64,000 nucleotides of DNA from Massospora cicadina (GCA_022478985.1 JAKSZP010017348.1:1-64000), one strand, 5' to 3'; positions 22,779 through 33,925 are shown, counted from the first letter of the stretch. Numbers and translations are program-made. The notes: generated by a model not told the origin, from the letters alone.

Positions 22779-22950
22779 GCGCCTCAGCGCTGTCCCACCT
22801 GGTAGGTTGGTGTCTTGATCATTATGTTTCGCCCTTTCTTTGATCAGTCATATTGTTTTGGTCTGAGAGTTTAGTTAGTTCATTTTTTGTCGCTTTCTGC
22901 GCTTTGGTAATGTCCATCCCCTAGTCAGCATGCCTCATAACAAATTTAAA

Positions 22951-22965
22951 ATTATTTAACAGATT
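22951..22965 (+). repeat. Target-site duplication right of D1
   Basis: ATTATTTAACAGATT, identical to 20995-21009. Confidence 0.9.
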
Positions 22966-24420
22966 CAAAAATGAAACTGGTCCCTTATCATAATTGAACT
23001 TAGTATCTTGTTCCCCCTTTCCACCATATAACTCAGCACCCTACTAATGGTAGAGTGTTGGGTTATTTTTCTATTTCTTTTCTCACATTTAAATTTATTA
23101 AAACTAATTTTTTTGTAATCTAAGTAATATTATTTAAGTAAAGACGCAAATGGGAAACAACTTTTTTGGGTTGAAGCCTTTCCAACTCCCCTTTCAACAT
23201 GGCCACCCAGAAAACCATGCACCCCAAAGCGCCCTGTGGACTGTGGTTAACCTTGTGGGTCTTGGCATACCTGCGAAAGAAGCTTAGTCTTTCCATTGCA
23301 CGTTATTTTCTAACAAGAAGCCCAACTAGCCTCATAAGTTGGGAACTTTTTCCATGATACTAATTAATGTAAAGTGCTTTTGACTCTTTTTAAGTTCAAG
23401 ATCTGCTCCATTTCAAAACTGTCGTACCTTCCACCATGATGGGTTCTATATCCATGGAATTTGGTCCTCTAAATGTGGATAAGGAAAGGGTGTGAGAGGA
23501 GTTATGGATCTTCCAGTATTAGAGTTCCACGTGGAAGGATCTGTTATTTATCCCCTGGAAGACATAAAAGGACCTGCTTACTTGCAATCTAGCTTACAGC
23601 ATGGCACTTTGAGGTGAAAATTCTTGATGTCAACCATAACCAAATCACTTGGTAATCTGAGTCTGCACAGCGTTTATTGTCAGCAAACTTCTTGGTGTAT
23701 TGATCGATTTAGTCAACTGTTGATGAAGCTGGAGATGACCCTTCTGGATATTATTAACAAAATTTTCTAATTCAGTCTTATTGATGAAGATTTGGACTCA
23801 ATGGTAAAGGCAGGTCTTTATCCCAAGTTGGCATACATAAGTTATATCCTTTGATGCATGTATGGATTTATTGTATGAAGTCTGGGTCAAAGGGAGTTCT
23901 GCTGCCCAGGTGTCCTGGGATACAGGTGCATAGCATCAGCTATATTGCTCCAAGACTTGTACGTTTGTTAAGTTTGTCCATTAGACTAAAGGTGGTATGC
24001 TGATAATCTGCAGGGTTTTATCTTTAGTATGTCACACAATGGCTCCCAAAATATTGAGATAAACTGAGAGTCTCTATTACTGATTACCTCCTAGACAAAA
24101 TAAATAAGGAGAAAAACAGGTACACATACAGTTGCGCCATATTCTCAGATTAATGGTTTTTAAGTAAGAAATGAGTATGACATATTTTGTGAAGTAATCC
24201 ACCAAAATCATGACCACATCATACCCTTGTGACGTTGGCATCTCTACAATGAAATCCACTGAAATTGAGGCCCATAGCTCTTTTTGTTGGAGGGTGTATT
24301 GAAGACTATTCCTCCCTGTCATGTCCAATTTGGAATGGGCACATATGAGACAGCCTTCTATCCAATCAGGGACGACTATTTGTGTCTATTCCAATCAGGC
24401 CCACGTTTAACCAAGAAAAA
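22966..24420 (-). pseudogene. G4 integrase region
   Basis: The clearest frame, 24077-24328, contains WASISVDFIVEMPTSQGYDVV and VDYFTKYVILIS, the first catalytic-aspartate strand of gypsy integrases, here intact (V-D-F). At about 23900-24000 a decayed AYHL..SNGQT string matches the AYHPQT(N/D)GQ region before the catalytic glutamate. Upstream zinc-finger residues cannot be read. The block 22966-23600 is too degenerate to assign. Integrase would insert the cDNA; this copy is inactive. Confidence 0.7.
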
Positions 24421-24930
24421 GAATTTCTACACACCAGGATGACCCATGGTAGTAGGATCATGGTGTTCCCTTATAATTCAATAATATAGGCAAAAGGTAA
24501 CTCAAACTTTATCACAAAAATATTATCTATTTTTTTTAAAATCCATCCATATGGGGCCTTACCCACGTTAATCTTTCCAGGAGGTCAAGACCATCAGAAT
24601 ATGAAGACTGGGATGCCAAACTAACATCAAGGAGGGATTTAAAAGGGTGCTAGAATTGGATTAAAAGTAATAACCTCCAATATTGGGTCAGATGAGGAAG
24701 ATGAGGTTAATGATGAATTTGGCTTCCTATTATTTAAGCTTGGGATTTAAGGTGGGGAAGCCATTGCGACAATGGCTGGTGGTGTGGGTGTCATGCTTAG
24801 TTAGTGAATAATCAAAGTGACCTAATCAGAGTCTTTATTCAAAATAGGACCCATTAGGACTTGCAGCCCAGGATATCTGGCAAGATATGGTTAGCCCCTT
24901 TGACAAAATCATACCTGAAGTTGAAGTTAA
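24421..24930 (-). other. G4 internal sequence with no readable frame
   Basis: Stretch between the integrase and RNase H blocks of G4. No motif could be recovered. Confidence 0.4.
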
Positions 24931-25250
24931 GAAGGCCATGGTGGGTCTTGGTTACCTGTGAGCTAACCTTTGGGGTTTGCAACATTATGTAAGCGACTTA
25001 TGATATGTATGCAAAATCAACAGATGTTTAGAGCCTTTAAGAGGATTGCCAGTGCATGAATTACCATGCAACCCTTGCTAGCTCTTTATCATATATGGTC
25101 TGCTAGCGCTCAGTTCCAATAACTTTCTTGCAAAGTAAGCTACTGGATGTTTTCGCCCCTCATCTACTTGTAGAAGGATAGTAAAACCGGTGTGCCTGAG
25201 GCGCCTCAAGCCACAACAAAGGGTGTATCTTCATCATGTTGCAAATCATG
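24930..25250 (-). pseudogene. G4 RNase H remnant
   Basis: The minus strand reads TPFVVA at the start and, further on, HPVAYFARKLLELSAS, matching the (D)xSxxxxGxxLxQ...HPVxYxSRKL pattern of gypsy RNase H. The catalytic aspartate expected after VVA lies at a broken point. RNase H would remove the RNA strand during cDNA synthesis. Confidence 0.6.
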
Positions 25251-25980
25251 AGTGATAGTGAAAACTTCCTTTACTGAATCAAATTCCAGTTGGAATTCTG
25301 TGGCCCGAAAAATGAGCAAATTACCTGTGAGGGGGTGTAAGTTTGATGCTAAATTAGAAATAGCCAATGAAAACTTCTCCAAAAAAGCAACAAACTTCAT
25401 AAAGCTACGTAGTTTCATCTAAATCACAAAAGTAGGCTAAGATTGAAAGGCCTATAGTTTTTGAAGGTTCAATAGCATGCCCATCCCTCAGCATTAGGTT
25501 CCTATGGATCTGCATTTCATCCTTTATAAAACTCACAATTAGGTTTCTTTGAAACTAGCTTAGCCTTATGTAAGGATGCAACATACCACCAAATTATTCT
25601 CATGTTGCTCTGCACTAGGTAGTGGATCATAATATCATACTCATAGGCAATTACACAGGAAAACTTGAGATCCTTCAAAGCGTCATTAATGTGACGCCAG
25701 AAAACTTCTGGCATGTTTTTCATGTTCAAACTCATGACTTGAACTAATAACTTTATACCAGTTCCTGAAGGAAGTCAGCCATTACTGACCAGACTTCACC
25801 CACACTTAATTATTTGTTAATCATGTCAAGTTTAGATTACTTTTGACTTAAAAATGGCTTGAAAAAGGATTGAAAAAGATATTTCCAAGGGAGGTAATAT
25901 GCATCTTGATAGTGACTTTTTCAAAGCTAATATTTTAAATTTGACCTCATATTGCCATCAGGCTTCTGAGCAAATATTAG
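25206..25980 (-). pseudogene. G4 reverse transcriptase remnant
   Basis: Frame 25517-25735 has MSLNMKNMPEVFWRHINDAL, the counterpart of the MPFGLNNAPATFQHMIDNV block of G1b, followed by SCVIAYEYDIMIHY, where Y-E-Y-D replaces the catalytic Y-x-D-D. CEFYKG follows as in G1. Frame 25206-25418 has the thumb and connection (LRSFMKFVAFLEKFSLA...LHPLTG). Upstream fingers at 25740-25980 are too decayed to read. Confidence 0.7.
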
Positions 25981-26468
25981 TGGTAATGTCATGGAGAGTT
26001 TTCTCAATCATCTACTTTCTTCTTTACCATATCGTCAATCCAGGTTTATAATACATTATATTCCTCATCTGTGTAGGTTTTAAGTGGGAATTGCTTTGAT
26101 GAGATTAACCGTCATCTGGAAACTCAAAGCAAGCTCATAGTGACTGGGAAGCTGATTGGCTCCTATCACAATAAACAACTGACTTGAAGGGGGCGAGAAT
26201 TTGAGGCAAAGTAGGTATCTTAGGTACAACTCTGATGGAAGAGTATTTTACTGTTGTCAATGTGGGGAGGAGGGGAATCTCACCTGAATTGGAATTAGTG
26301 GTTAACGCTAACATGTTCCACTTTAAGACAATACTCACTGACTGGCGGCACTACCATATACCCCTAAAATCACATGGTATAATAATTCAGGTATCAGTGC
26401 AAAGTTTTCTACAATTGATACTCATGGGTAATAAAATGCAGAGGTTTGCGCAGTGGAAGCGGTATCAT
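25981..26468 (-). other. G4 sequence between protease and RT
   Basis: Contains one 67-codon minus frame (26135-26338) without recognisable motifs, located where G1 carries the protease-to-RT linker. It is treated as decayed G4 sequence. Confidence 0.4.
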
Positions 26469-26481
26469 AAGGATACTAGAT
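26469..26481 (+). repeat. Target-site duplication left of D2
   Basis: AAGGATACTAGAT, repeated exactly at 27141-27153. Confidence 0.85.
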
Positions 26482-27140
26482 TATGCACCGCTTCTGCCCT
26501 CACAAGGCCTTCCCAGTTTATCAAACTACCATAATCTTGCCATCAAAGCGGCTGCTACCCATCCAACATTCTCCTCCATCAATACCTTTACGCATACATG
26601 GAGCCACTTGACAATGGAATTACATATCCAAATTTCCTAGCTGACTTCCCTGAGGAAGCCTTATTGGAATTTAAAAGCTCTTGTTTTCTTCAAGATGCCT
26701 ATGCATTGACGCCTTTAATTTAGTGTCATTTAAGCCCAACTACCATAACCCATCAGCAAATTATTTCTTTACTTGTATGCCAGTACTCATCAAACATGAC
26801 GAGTTCCAGCTTGCTCAGTATGTTGAGGTAATTCATACTGCAGGCCTCCATGAAGATGATCTGATTCTTTCACATTATGCCTGATGCCGCTAATGCCACC
26901 ACTCCTTTACTGTCCACTCTATCATGTGCCCTTAAATTCATGCTGGGCATAAATATTCTGGACCCCTTTTCCCATAATATATGGCAGCCTATGCTAACTG
27001 CCAACTTTCACATCAGATATTCAGCTTATTCTAACTGCTAAGGAGGCAAATAATATTTCTTATTTTTACTTTTTTGTAACTACCTGCAGATAATATGCAT
27101 CGACGCCCCCTCTTGGGTTGTGCCCCACTATTACTAGAAA
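26482..27140 (+). mobile_element. D2: 5'-truncated element of the D3 family
   Basis: A 659-bp plus-strand insert between perfect 13-bp duplications in the G4 internal region. It matches the 3' part of D3: a peptide NYHNPSANYFFTCMPVLIKH (26681-26884 frame) against NYPQTHQRINFFTCVPSLIT in D3, then a shared tail (cccctcttgggttgtgcccc against cccttttgggttgggcacc) ending in a few A. 5' truncation is typical of target-primed reverse transcription. Confidence 0.8.
26681..26884 (+). pseudogene. D2/D3 family C-terminal ORF segment, D2 copy
   Basis: A 67-codon frame homologous to 29535-29723 in D3, with shared NYFFTCMP/INFFTCVP, (F/H)QL(A/S)QYV and a run of hydrophobic residues between. The function is unknown. 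Conservation of the peptide in two independent inserts suggests it was once translated. Confidence 0.5.
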
Positions 27141-27153
27141 AAGGATACTAGAT
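27141..27153 (+). repeat. Target-site duplication right of D2
   Basis: AAGGATACTAGAT, identical to 26469-26481. Confidence 0.85.
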
Positions 27154-27804
27154 GCTCCATAACAAGTGCAGCACAGGCATCTTCAAAAAGGATCCCTGTA
27201 CAACTTTTAGGTAAATTTAAAATTCTCGTGGCTCCAGTATCCACATGGGAAGTTACTGTGATCTTGCGCAATCCTAGCATAATATGGATGGGGACAATAG
27301 TTAAATGCAATCAATCTTAACTCATTGAGTGAGCAAAGTTTGGATTTGGTTTATTATATTTGGACTTCTCCTTCACCTTAGCGTATCTCTTTATGAACTG
27401 GGTAGACATGGCGACAACTTTAGCATATGATATAGGAGCAGAATCAGGATCCTCAGGGTCATAAAAGGGCTATACATCAGAGAGATCCGCATACACTGGG
27501 TTAACACAGAGCTGTTTTTTAACATGTTGAAACAGAGAGATGTGATAAAGGGGATTGCTAATCCTTAGGGTCTATGGTGATTGCAACCATTCCTAGAATG
27601 GCATCTGAAATACCTCTAGATAGGATAGACTTCTCAGCATATGATGGTTCCCTATGCACCAAAAATAGATCCTTCAGTGCTATAAAAGGGGTATAGAGTC
27701 AATTGAGCGGTAGCAAAATTCTTTCCTAAAGACACTGGCCCCATAATTCTGCACATTGTTTCACAATCTATATTTTATGTTTAATATAGTTTTTTGTATT
27801 GGAT
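27154..27804 (-). pseudogene. G4 gag/protease remnant
   Basis: The minus strand around 27190-27270 reads TSHVDTGATRILNLP, a retropepsin D-T-G-A signature with both catalytic residues intact, followed by sequence that continued into the RT before D2 landed. To its right (about 27350-27450) AMSTQFIKRYAKVKEKSKYN is the likely gag C-terminal part. The block 27500-27804 is the leader side of the element with no readable frame. Confidence 0.6.
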
Positions 27805-28298
27805 TGATCTAATAGAAAGCAGAACTGCAAATGCAGGTGCCTGAACACCCACAAAGGCAGCCTCTGACTGCAAGTCAATGCTTCTCCTTTCAGGGTTAAC
27901 TCAGAATAATTGGTAAAGGGGTACTGAGTTTCTTTGTTTAGTGAAAGGGTGGGTAAGGGTAGCTCAGAGTCTTTGGAGAACTGACTTTGTAAGGTTGCAT
28001 TTAAGGTTCTACCCTATTACTTAGAAAATTTGTTCTCACCACTATGTTATCTTAAATTAAAAGTGATAGAACAGAAGTTTTTACAAAAAAAGCAATATAG
28101 GAGATAATAGATAAAATAACCCAACATCCTACCCTTAGCATGGTTCCAGGTTTCATGTTGTGCTGTAAGGGGAGAGTTAATAATTTCACTTTTAATAATA
28201 TTGAGTGTCAACTTTAAAAATACCATTATTAACAGTTTTGGAAACCTTCTACCCAGTTCAATAGTGGCAGGATAAATTATTTGATTAATCCCCATAGT

Positions 28299-28314
28299 AA
28301 CAATATTGGCCAAA
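28299..28314 (+). repeat. Target-site duplication left of D3
   Basis: AACAATATTGGCCAAA; the right copy at 29970-29985 is AACAATATGGACCAAA (two mismatches). The undisturbed site in the other G4 LTR, near 19802-19817, reads AACAGTATTAGTCAAA. Confidence 0.85.
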
Positions 28315-28442
28315 CTAACCACCTCGCAAGCTCTCAAGCGGCGCTCTGGAGCCCTTTGGTGCTTTCACAGAGCAATTTGCATTTCAGCATTTTGGTTAAA
28401 TATGGGAATCTATTCCCATACGCTAGCGTGGCCATCATTGAG

Positions 28443-29225
28443 ATGGCCACGGAGGTTTTTAAAACTTCAGCTATATTGACTTCATACCCTTTAAAGGGGT
28501 ATTTTGATCCTGGCTTCTGTTTGGAAGCTGATGTGGCAGCAGCATATAAGATGCTGATAATTTATAAAAAAAATTCACATTCCTACTGTTTGCACGCGGC
28601 TCCCAGATGAGGCCACTTTAGTGGTCCAGTTTGCCAGTTTGCCATCATTTCTCTCCCAAACGCCTTTACCACGAACTGACGGAGGGTTTGGCCATTTACA
28701 GCGCAGACCCTATCTTACAGTTTGTGGTTCCCAACGGAGTGGGTCATTTGGCAGGGCCTCACGCCTTTGTGACAATCCGCCCTTTCCATCGCAACACCCA
28801 CCTCCAATTCCCCCGCACAGTGATCAAATCCACACCTGATCACCCCTTTTAGGCGTATGTCAAAAGTGGCTGCACCATATGCCCTGTATGCTTCAAATTG
28901 GATCATTTTAAGTGCAAGTGCCCTGTGGCTTCAACCTCCACTGCTTCCACTGCTCCTCCTTCTGGCGTCAAACCAGCTGCTGCCTTGCCCAAATTTTTTG
29001 AGTGGGGCGCAATCCTCCTGTCCCCAACCTCAGCTAATTCTGGTACTGTTTCCAAAGAAGCAGACAATCAAAATTTTAAAAAACTTTAAAAATTCGTTGG
29101 ACTTACAGAATACTGAGCTGATGGATGAGACAGTTTTGGCTGAGCTGCCATGGTCAACTGTTCACAGCCATTCAGGATCCCCCACTGCACTGGTTCCAAT
29201 GGCTAGCCCAGCATTAGCCAATTAA
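28443..29225 (+). pseudogene. D3 ORF1 (gag-like with CCHC)
   Basis: Coding begins MATEVFKTSAILTSYPLKGYF at about 28443 (D1 has FIDFCPFKGYF at the same place) and continues in other frames: 28631-28852 (VQFVVPNGVGHLAGPHAF, against VVPNGAARLAGPWAF in D1) and from about 28857. The knuckle C-PV-C-FKLD-H-FKCK-C lies at about 28880-28921. Frame changes near 28600 and 28855 break the reading. RNA binding is inferred from the knuckle. Confidence 0.7.
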
Positions 29226-29384
29226 ATCCATTCAAAGCGTTCAAATGGATTGATGGGATGGATCGGCCTTATAATGTTAAACCCAATTTTTCCTTGGAGG
29301 AATTTTTGTAAATCCTCTTAATTTTCATCCTTGCCATTTTAGACCTTAAATCGGTTTCCCCAATTTTAAAACTATTAATAAAAT

Positions 29385-29850
29385 GGCGGTAGAAGCAGCA
29401 GTTGCTCCCGCTAACATCCTCAGCCAACATCTTCATGGGGCGATGGAACCCCTTATTGAGGGTATTCCCCTTCCAAATTTCCCCCTTGATTTTGATGAGG
29501 ATGCAAATTACAAAATTGAGGAGCTCGTTTTTGGTTGAGCCATGCCTGCATCATTACAGCAAAAACCTCTCTTTTTGACCCCAATTACCCCCAAACCCAC
29601 CAGCGCATCAATTTTTTCACTTGTGTACCATCTCTCATAACTTTCGCTGAGCATCAACTTTCTCAATATGTTGTGGCAATGGACACTCCCACCCTCATTA
29701 ACAAAGGAAACTCCCACTTATAAACTCCTTATGCTACATATCACTGATGCCCCAACCCCTATGCCGTCCTCCATGGTCTGCCAGATAAAGTGGGCGGTGG
29801 ACAAAAGCTTCTCTAAAGAATCCTCACCTTCTGATATGGCTTCCTAGGCT
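29385..29850 (+). pseudogene. D3 downstream coding segment of unknown function
   Basis: Starts near MAVEAAVAPANILSQHLHGAM (29391), with acidic FPLDFDEDANYKIEELVFG, a stop, and then the INFFTCVPSL...LSQYV peptide in frame 29535-29723 that D2 also encodes. No known domain. The order ORF1-then-this-segment in both D1-type and D3-type elements suggests one longer ancestral protein. Confidence 0.5.
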
Positions 29851-29969
29851 GATAACTTAGGGACTATATTAGAAATTTTTTAAATTCTAATAATCCATTT
29901 ATTTTGCTCATTCACAAATAAAGATGCATGGTGGCTCCCCTTTTGGGTTGGGCACCACTAGTGCTAAAA

Positions 29970-29985
29970 AACAATATGGACCAAA
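29970..29985 (+). repeat. Target-site duplication right of D3
   Basis: AACAATATGGACCAAA, two mismatches from 28299-28314. Confidence 0.85.
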
Positions 29986-30354
29986 GTTCCCATTCTATCT
30001 TGGTTTTTTATGAGTTCCAAATGTTAAATTCATATTAGAAGTTTTGGATTTTGGTGCCAGGTTTGATCCCCATCTTAAACCTTTTCATCTGATTTCTTGT
30101 CCAAATTTTAATTACTGGATAAAATTTTCCTTTGAGGTTGACTCCTGATTGAGCTACCTGTCATGGATGGGGGATGTTGGCTGAGATGTTGATTTTTAAA
30201 TAAAATTTAGATTGACACAGAGTTGTCTAGTTTTTCCATGTAGTACTATGCTGATTTTGAAAGTAGGATGGACTTAGGAGTAGGTTGGTGCAAAGTACAT
30301 GGGAAGCAGGGAGGGGCAGCTGCTACCATCTCTTGACCAGCGTACACATAAGCT

Positions 30355-31340
30355 ATGTGAACAACCCCTGTGGTTAGACTAGGAGAGATCCTATTTAGAA
30401 CAAAAAAGGGTGAAGAAGCTGGAAGCCTTTCCACTCAATGATCTGGGAGATCTAGTCAATGTAGTAGACAAGATATGAATAAAGTTATATCCCCTGTAAA
30501 TTGCACCTCATACACCTCTGCTCACACCAAAGAATTGGTATTAAGATTAAGAAGTTGTTCCAGGTGGTGGCAGAGGGTAGAATCTATCACCAGCAAAAGG
30601 TAATTGACGCATGTTCCAAGAGGGGGTACCCAGAGGTTCAAGTTCTTCTGGGAAGATCAATTCACATTCTTCCAAAAATCAAGGAGCTGAGTTAGGTTTG
30701 GGCGCAAAGATTCCCATCTTCCAGGTTTACCCAGCAGCTTTTTAAATGATCCTGTCCCCAACAAGTACAGGGGTGGTAACCTTTTACCTACCTGATGGAG
30801 CAAGCCATATGTTGCCTAGCCGTGGGTGCAACCTGCTATCCACTGAAGGCATTGTCATCATTACATCAAGTCAATTCCAGTAGAATAAATATCCTTGCTA
30901 GCAAATTTGATGTCAATATAGCTGAGCAGATCAGATCTGAGTCAATGTCAGAAATCATTTAGAACAATAATCTACCAGAACTAAATTATGAAATATCCTT
31001 GACAGTAGTGCGCTTAGCTTTAGTTCCCCATTTAGTGAGCATATAGGGCAGCGGTCCACAACAGGTACCACTGTCACTCTATTTCCCTTTCCACCATTTT
31101 GGTTTGCAATAAAAATTCTTTAAATTTATTCAAATTTGTTTGTGAGTTTTAGAATTCTGTTGAATCATCTAGTGATGATGTTTTAAAATTCTGGAAATAC
31201 CTGGCTAGCCCCATAGCTGTCTTTTACATCTTTCATCCATCAATATGGATGGCTGTACCCGAGGTATTCTGGCTAGGGTTCTGGGTGTTCACTCACCTGG
31301 AGTTCCAGGCAAGTCTTTTTATCATCATCACGCTTCATGG
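30355..31340. other. Unidentified insert in the G4 right LTR
   Basis: The left LTR reads continuously from ctctcgtcc to accaagtcagaaatctgag (about 20138-20185). In the right LTR these flanks lie at about 30340 and 31352, roughly 1 kb apart. The extra DNA has no frame above 65 codons. Near 31105 it contains ggtttgcaataaaaattc, which could be a 3' end. The junctions could not be fixed to the base. Confidence 0.45.
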
Positions 31341-31459
31341 CAGTATAAACTAGGTCAGAAAATCTGAGTAAGGGCCAGGACCTTAAGGTTTATCTCTTTT
31401 CAGCTCAGAAAGGATGCATGACCCAGTCCATCTTGATAGCTGGAAATAAGGGCCTTACA

Positions 31460-33470
31460 CATTGTACATCATTGATAAATACGCCAATCTCTAGAAAGGT
31501 AGGTGCTTGAGGTTAAGATGAAATTAGTGAAAATATGATGATTGATGTTAGTTGGTTTATGAAACGTATTGTGAGGATACCATCAAAGTGTCACAATTAG
31601 ACCAACAACAATTATGGCATTTGCATCTTTAATGCAGCTCAAAAAAGCACTTACTTTGAGGGCTCAGTAAAACTCACTTTATTGCACAATGTCAGACCTC
31701 ATGGTTATGCATCACTAGTTTATTGTATTGAGAATTTATAATCTGATGGTGCAATTTGAGACCTGCTGACCCTAGGAGTTTTGCCCCCATCATGTATTGA
31801 AAATACCTGGACATATGGTAAAAAGCCTCCCACTATTTTAAAAGAGGCCCATCTTGAAATCTTTAAATAGCTTTTTGTGGTGCATTTGGTGACTGTTTTT
31901 ATTTAAGACAAAATTGCTTTAAGTCTTAACTCAGGTTTTTTTCTTTTTCAGAGTGCCAGGCCCTTCTCAGCTTTTGGCTGATGTTTGGATATCCCGTTCA
32001 TTAAAGCTAGCTGAGAAGGTAAACTGATATCTACTAAAGCTAATTTAAAGGATACACCATTTGTTAAAAAAGTTTGCTTTAAAAAGCTATAGTATAAATA
32101 TAATTCACGCATCTAGTTTATAATAAACAAGATTCAAACTTTAATTAATTCTTATCCCACTGTATTATAATAACTCTATCACCAGTATAAATTAGGCATA
32201 ACTTATAGCTTTGTCAGAAACTTGAACAGATGGATTCATCCCAATAATATCAGAATTAGGGGTGTTGGTTAGTCAGGCGTAATTGCTGGCTAATTGCCTA
32301 GTTCAATATTATTTTACTGTTATAAATATAAATTATTTTAGGTTCAGCAGATTACTAGTTTGGCACTGACTGCAAAATCATGGGTGATTGTGGGATTTTC
32401 CAGCAGAAAGATGATGTATTTGTTTACAACCATATGATGATGACTTCGTTGCCTCAAATCTGAGTTTGGCGGAATCTTATCTTGATTCCAACTACCATGG
32501 AATATGATTGTTGGATTTTTCAGTGGAAAGCTGAAGTATTTGTTATCGATCATCTGATTTTGAATTTGCTGCCTAATTTGGAGTACCAGCAACTTATTCC
32601 AGGGATGCTCAAAGTATTTATTATAATAGTAATTTATATACTGTTGACTGGAAACTTGTGCCAAGGACGAGTCAACTTGATATTTGGTGATTGAGATGAG
32701 TGGTATGGGAGGGAACTGGTACCACAGATGACTTCAATTGATTAAGGTTCTGACTTTGATCGCCAATGGGTTTTCATAGGCACAGTAACCTATAGTATAA
32801 ATAGTCTTCCTTCCCTCCAAATAAAGATCTCTCTTTTGCCCATCTTTTATTTTACTTGAAGTAGCGAGAGCCACTAAAGTGTATAGGGTGGGACTGGAGA
32901 TCCCAGAAAAAGGTGTGTGGTGATGTGCCTGGAGCGTCTGATGCTGCCAGCTCCCATACCTCAGCACTATGAGGAACTGATGGTAAACTGGCCAACTGGC
33001 CACCAATGATGATGTGCTGCTGACTGTCAGCCTTGAGGGTGGTGCAGCTTGGGAGTGCCATAGCTACCCAGGATGGGGAATGGACTTGCTGGGGCACACC
33101 TAAGAGGGACCATGGGGCTAAGGCGAAGTTGTTGGTCTTTTGTGTTGGTGGGTTGGACGTGGACTTATAGGGGGTTAGTATGCCTATGAAGGCGAAACAG
33201 CAAGTGTCAGCCAGCCTTCATACTGGTTGGTCTGACAAACTAGCAGAGCCACTATTTGGAAAAGCAATTTTCTGAAAACCTCGATTGACTAAAATTAAAA
33301 TGCAAAGTGATTTAGCCAACAAAAGCACACTTGTAATTTTAAAAGTATGGGTCATCATTATTTTAGTAAGATACAATACAACAAGACAACTAGCTTTAAG
33401 CTATGATTTCATGAGTATCCCAAATTTTGCAATCTGCTACAGCAGGCTAAAAAAGTAAGCCAAGCACAAC
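31460..33470. other. AT-rich sequence without recognised genes
   Basis: No supported coding region. A promoter/poly(A)-like patch (agtataaatagtc about 32793, then aataaagatctctc about 32820) resembles the one near 8389 and may belong to an LTR. The segment 32735-33240 is GC-richer, with short minus frames (32734-33006, 32852-33097) that I could not relate to any family. Confidence 0.35.
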
Positions 33471-33479
33471 AGTATGAGG

Positions 33480-33925
33480 ACTGCTCGCCCTTGCTGTTTC
33501 ACTTTCATGGGTTACCAATCCCCTACAAGTCCACAGGCAATCTACCAACCCAGAAGACTAACTTAGCCTTGGTGACCTTGGCCCCTTTTTTGAGTGCACC
33601 AGTGGTCCTCAGCCCCCTTCCTGGGTGTCCTGAACCCTTGCTACTTCTCCCTCATGACAAATTTCCAGCCTTTCTCAGGTGTTCCCTGGCAAGTATGTCC
33701 ACTATCTTGTGTAGACCAGATCTCTGGCTACACCACCCTCATAGCTAACAGCTCTCAGTCTCTCATTGTTAAACCAGTTAGCCAATTTTTTATTGGGGCT
33801 GCCTTGTAAGGCTGAGGTATAGGAGTTGTCAGCGCAGGTCACTTCAGGTGCATTACCCTGCACCTACCTTAGGGATCTCCAATCCCACCTTTACCAACCT
33901 AGCCACCTTTACTTCCTATAATAAA
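33480..33925 (+). mobile_element. D6: possible LINE/D-element fragment
   Basis: A GC-richer patch in AT-rich surroundings with two overlapping plus frames (33491-33748 and 33594-33809) and an aataaataaagg tail near 33920. A weak resemblance (tacaccaccctcatagctaa against atcaccaccctcctcatagctaa in D5) suggests the same family. No clear target duplication was found. Confidence 0.3.

Larger units (their letters stand above)
21010..22950 (+). mobile_element. D1: RT-less LINE-derived element with ORF1
   Basis: A 1941-bp plus-strand element with perfect 15-bp target duplications. It carries an ORF1-type coding region with a CCHC knuckle, then further coding, but no reverse transcriptase. Its 3' tail (gtccatcccctagtcagcatgcc, then aaatttaaa) has the same layout as the tails of LINE A, B and C. 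A short EFRSDHQLAI peptide at about 22295-22325 resembles the SDHRL box that ends the LINE endonuclease, so the element may be an internal-deletion derivative of a LINE. It inserted into the pol region of G4. Confidence 0.8.
28315..29969 (+). mobile_element. D3: RT-less LINE-related element in the G4 LTR
   Basis: A 1655-bp plus-strand insert in the G4 right LTR, shown by a 16-bp imperfect duplication and by the uninterrupted left LTR. It carries an ORF1-type region with CCHC knuckle and a second coding segment shared with D2, but no endonuclease or RT. The tail (aataaagatgcatggtggctcccc, then caccactagtgctaaaa) is shared with D2 and differs from the LINE/D1 tail, so D2 and D3 form a separate tail class. 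Confidence 0.82.
19304..31459 (-). mobile_element. G4: degenerate chromodomain Ty3/gypsy element with later inserts
   Basis: Minus-strand element bounded by two homologous LTRs, 19304-20278 (3' LTR) and 27805-31459 (5' LTR, expanded by inserts). Internal order from right to left is gag remnant, protease (about 27270-27190), RT, RNase H, integrase, chromodomain (about 20460-20400), then a purine-rich tract next to the left LTR, as in G1. Non-LTR inserts D1 and D2 interrupt the internal part; D3 and an unidentified piece interrupt the right LTR. No matching 5-bp target duplication was found (taaca left, cattg right), so the ends may have rearranged. No frame longer than about 100 codons survives. 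Confidence 0.75.
27805..31459 (-). repeat. G4 right LTR (5' LTR), split by inserts
   Basis: Homologous to 19304-20278 in three pieces: 27805-28314, 29970 to about 30355, and about 31340-31459. It begins TGATCTAAT and ends GGCCTTACA. The interruptions are D3 and an unidentified segment. Near the inner-facing right end the minus strand reads MDWVMHPF, the counterpart of DWVLHPF in the left LTR. Confidence 0.7.

Noticed and set aside
21010..22950. D1 as a retro-copied host gene
   Set aside because: The CCHC knuckle and blocks shared with D3, plus a LINE-type tail, fit a mobile element better than a processed pseudogene.
33160..33240. Short inverted repeat (gtcagccagcc ... ggttggtctgac) as a transposon end
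   Set aside because: The arms match poorly and no duplication or partner end was found.
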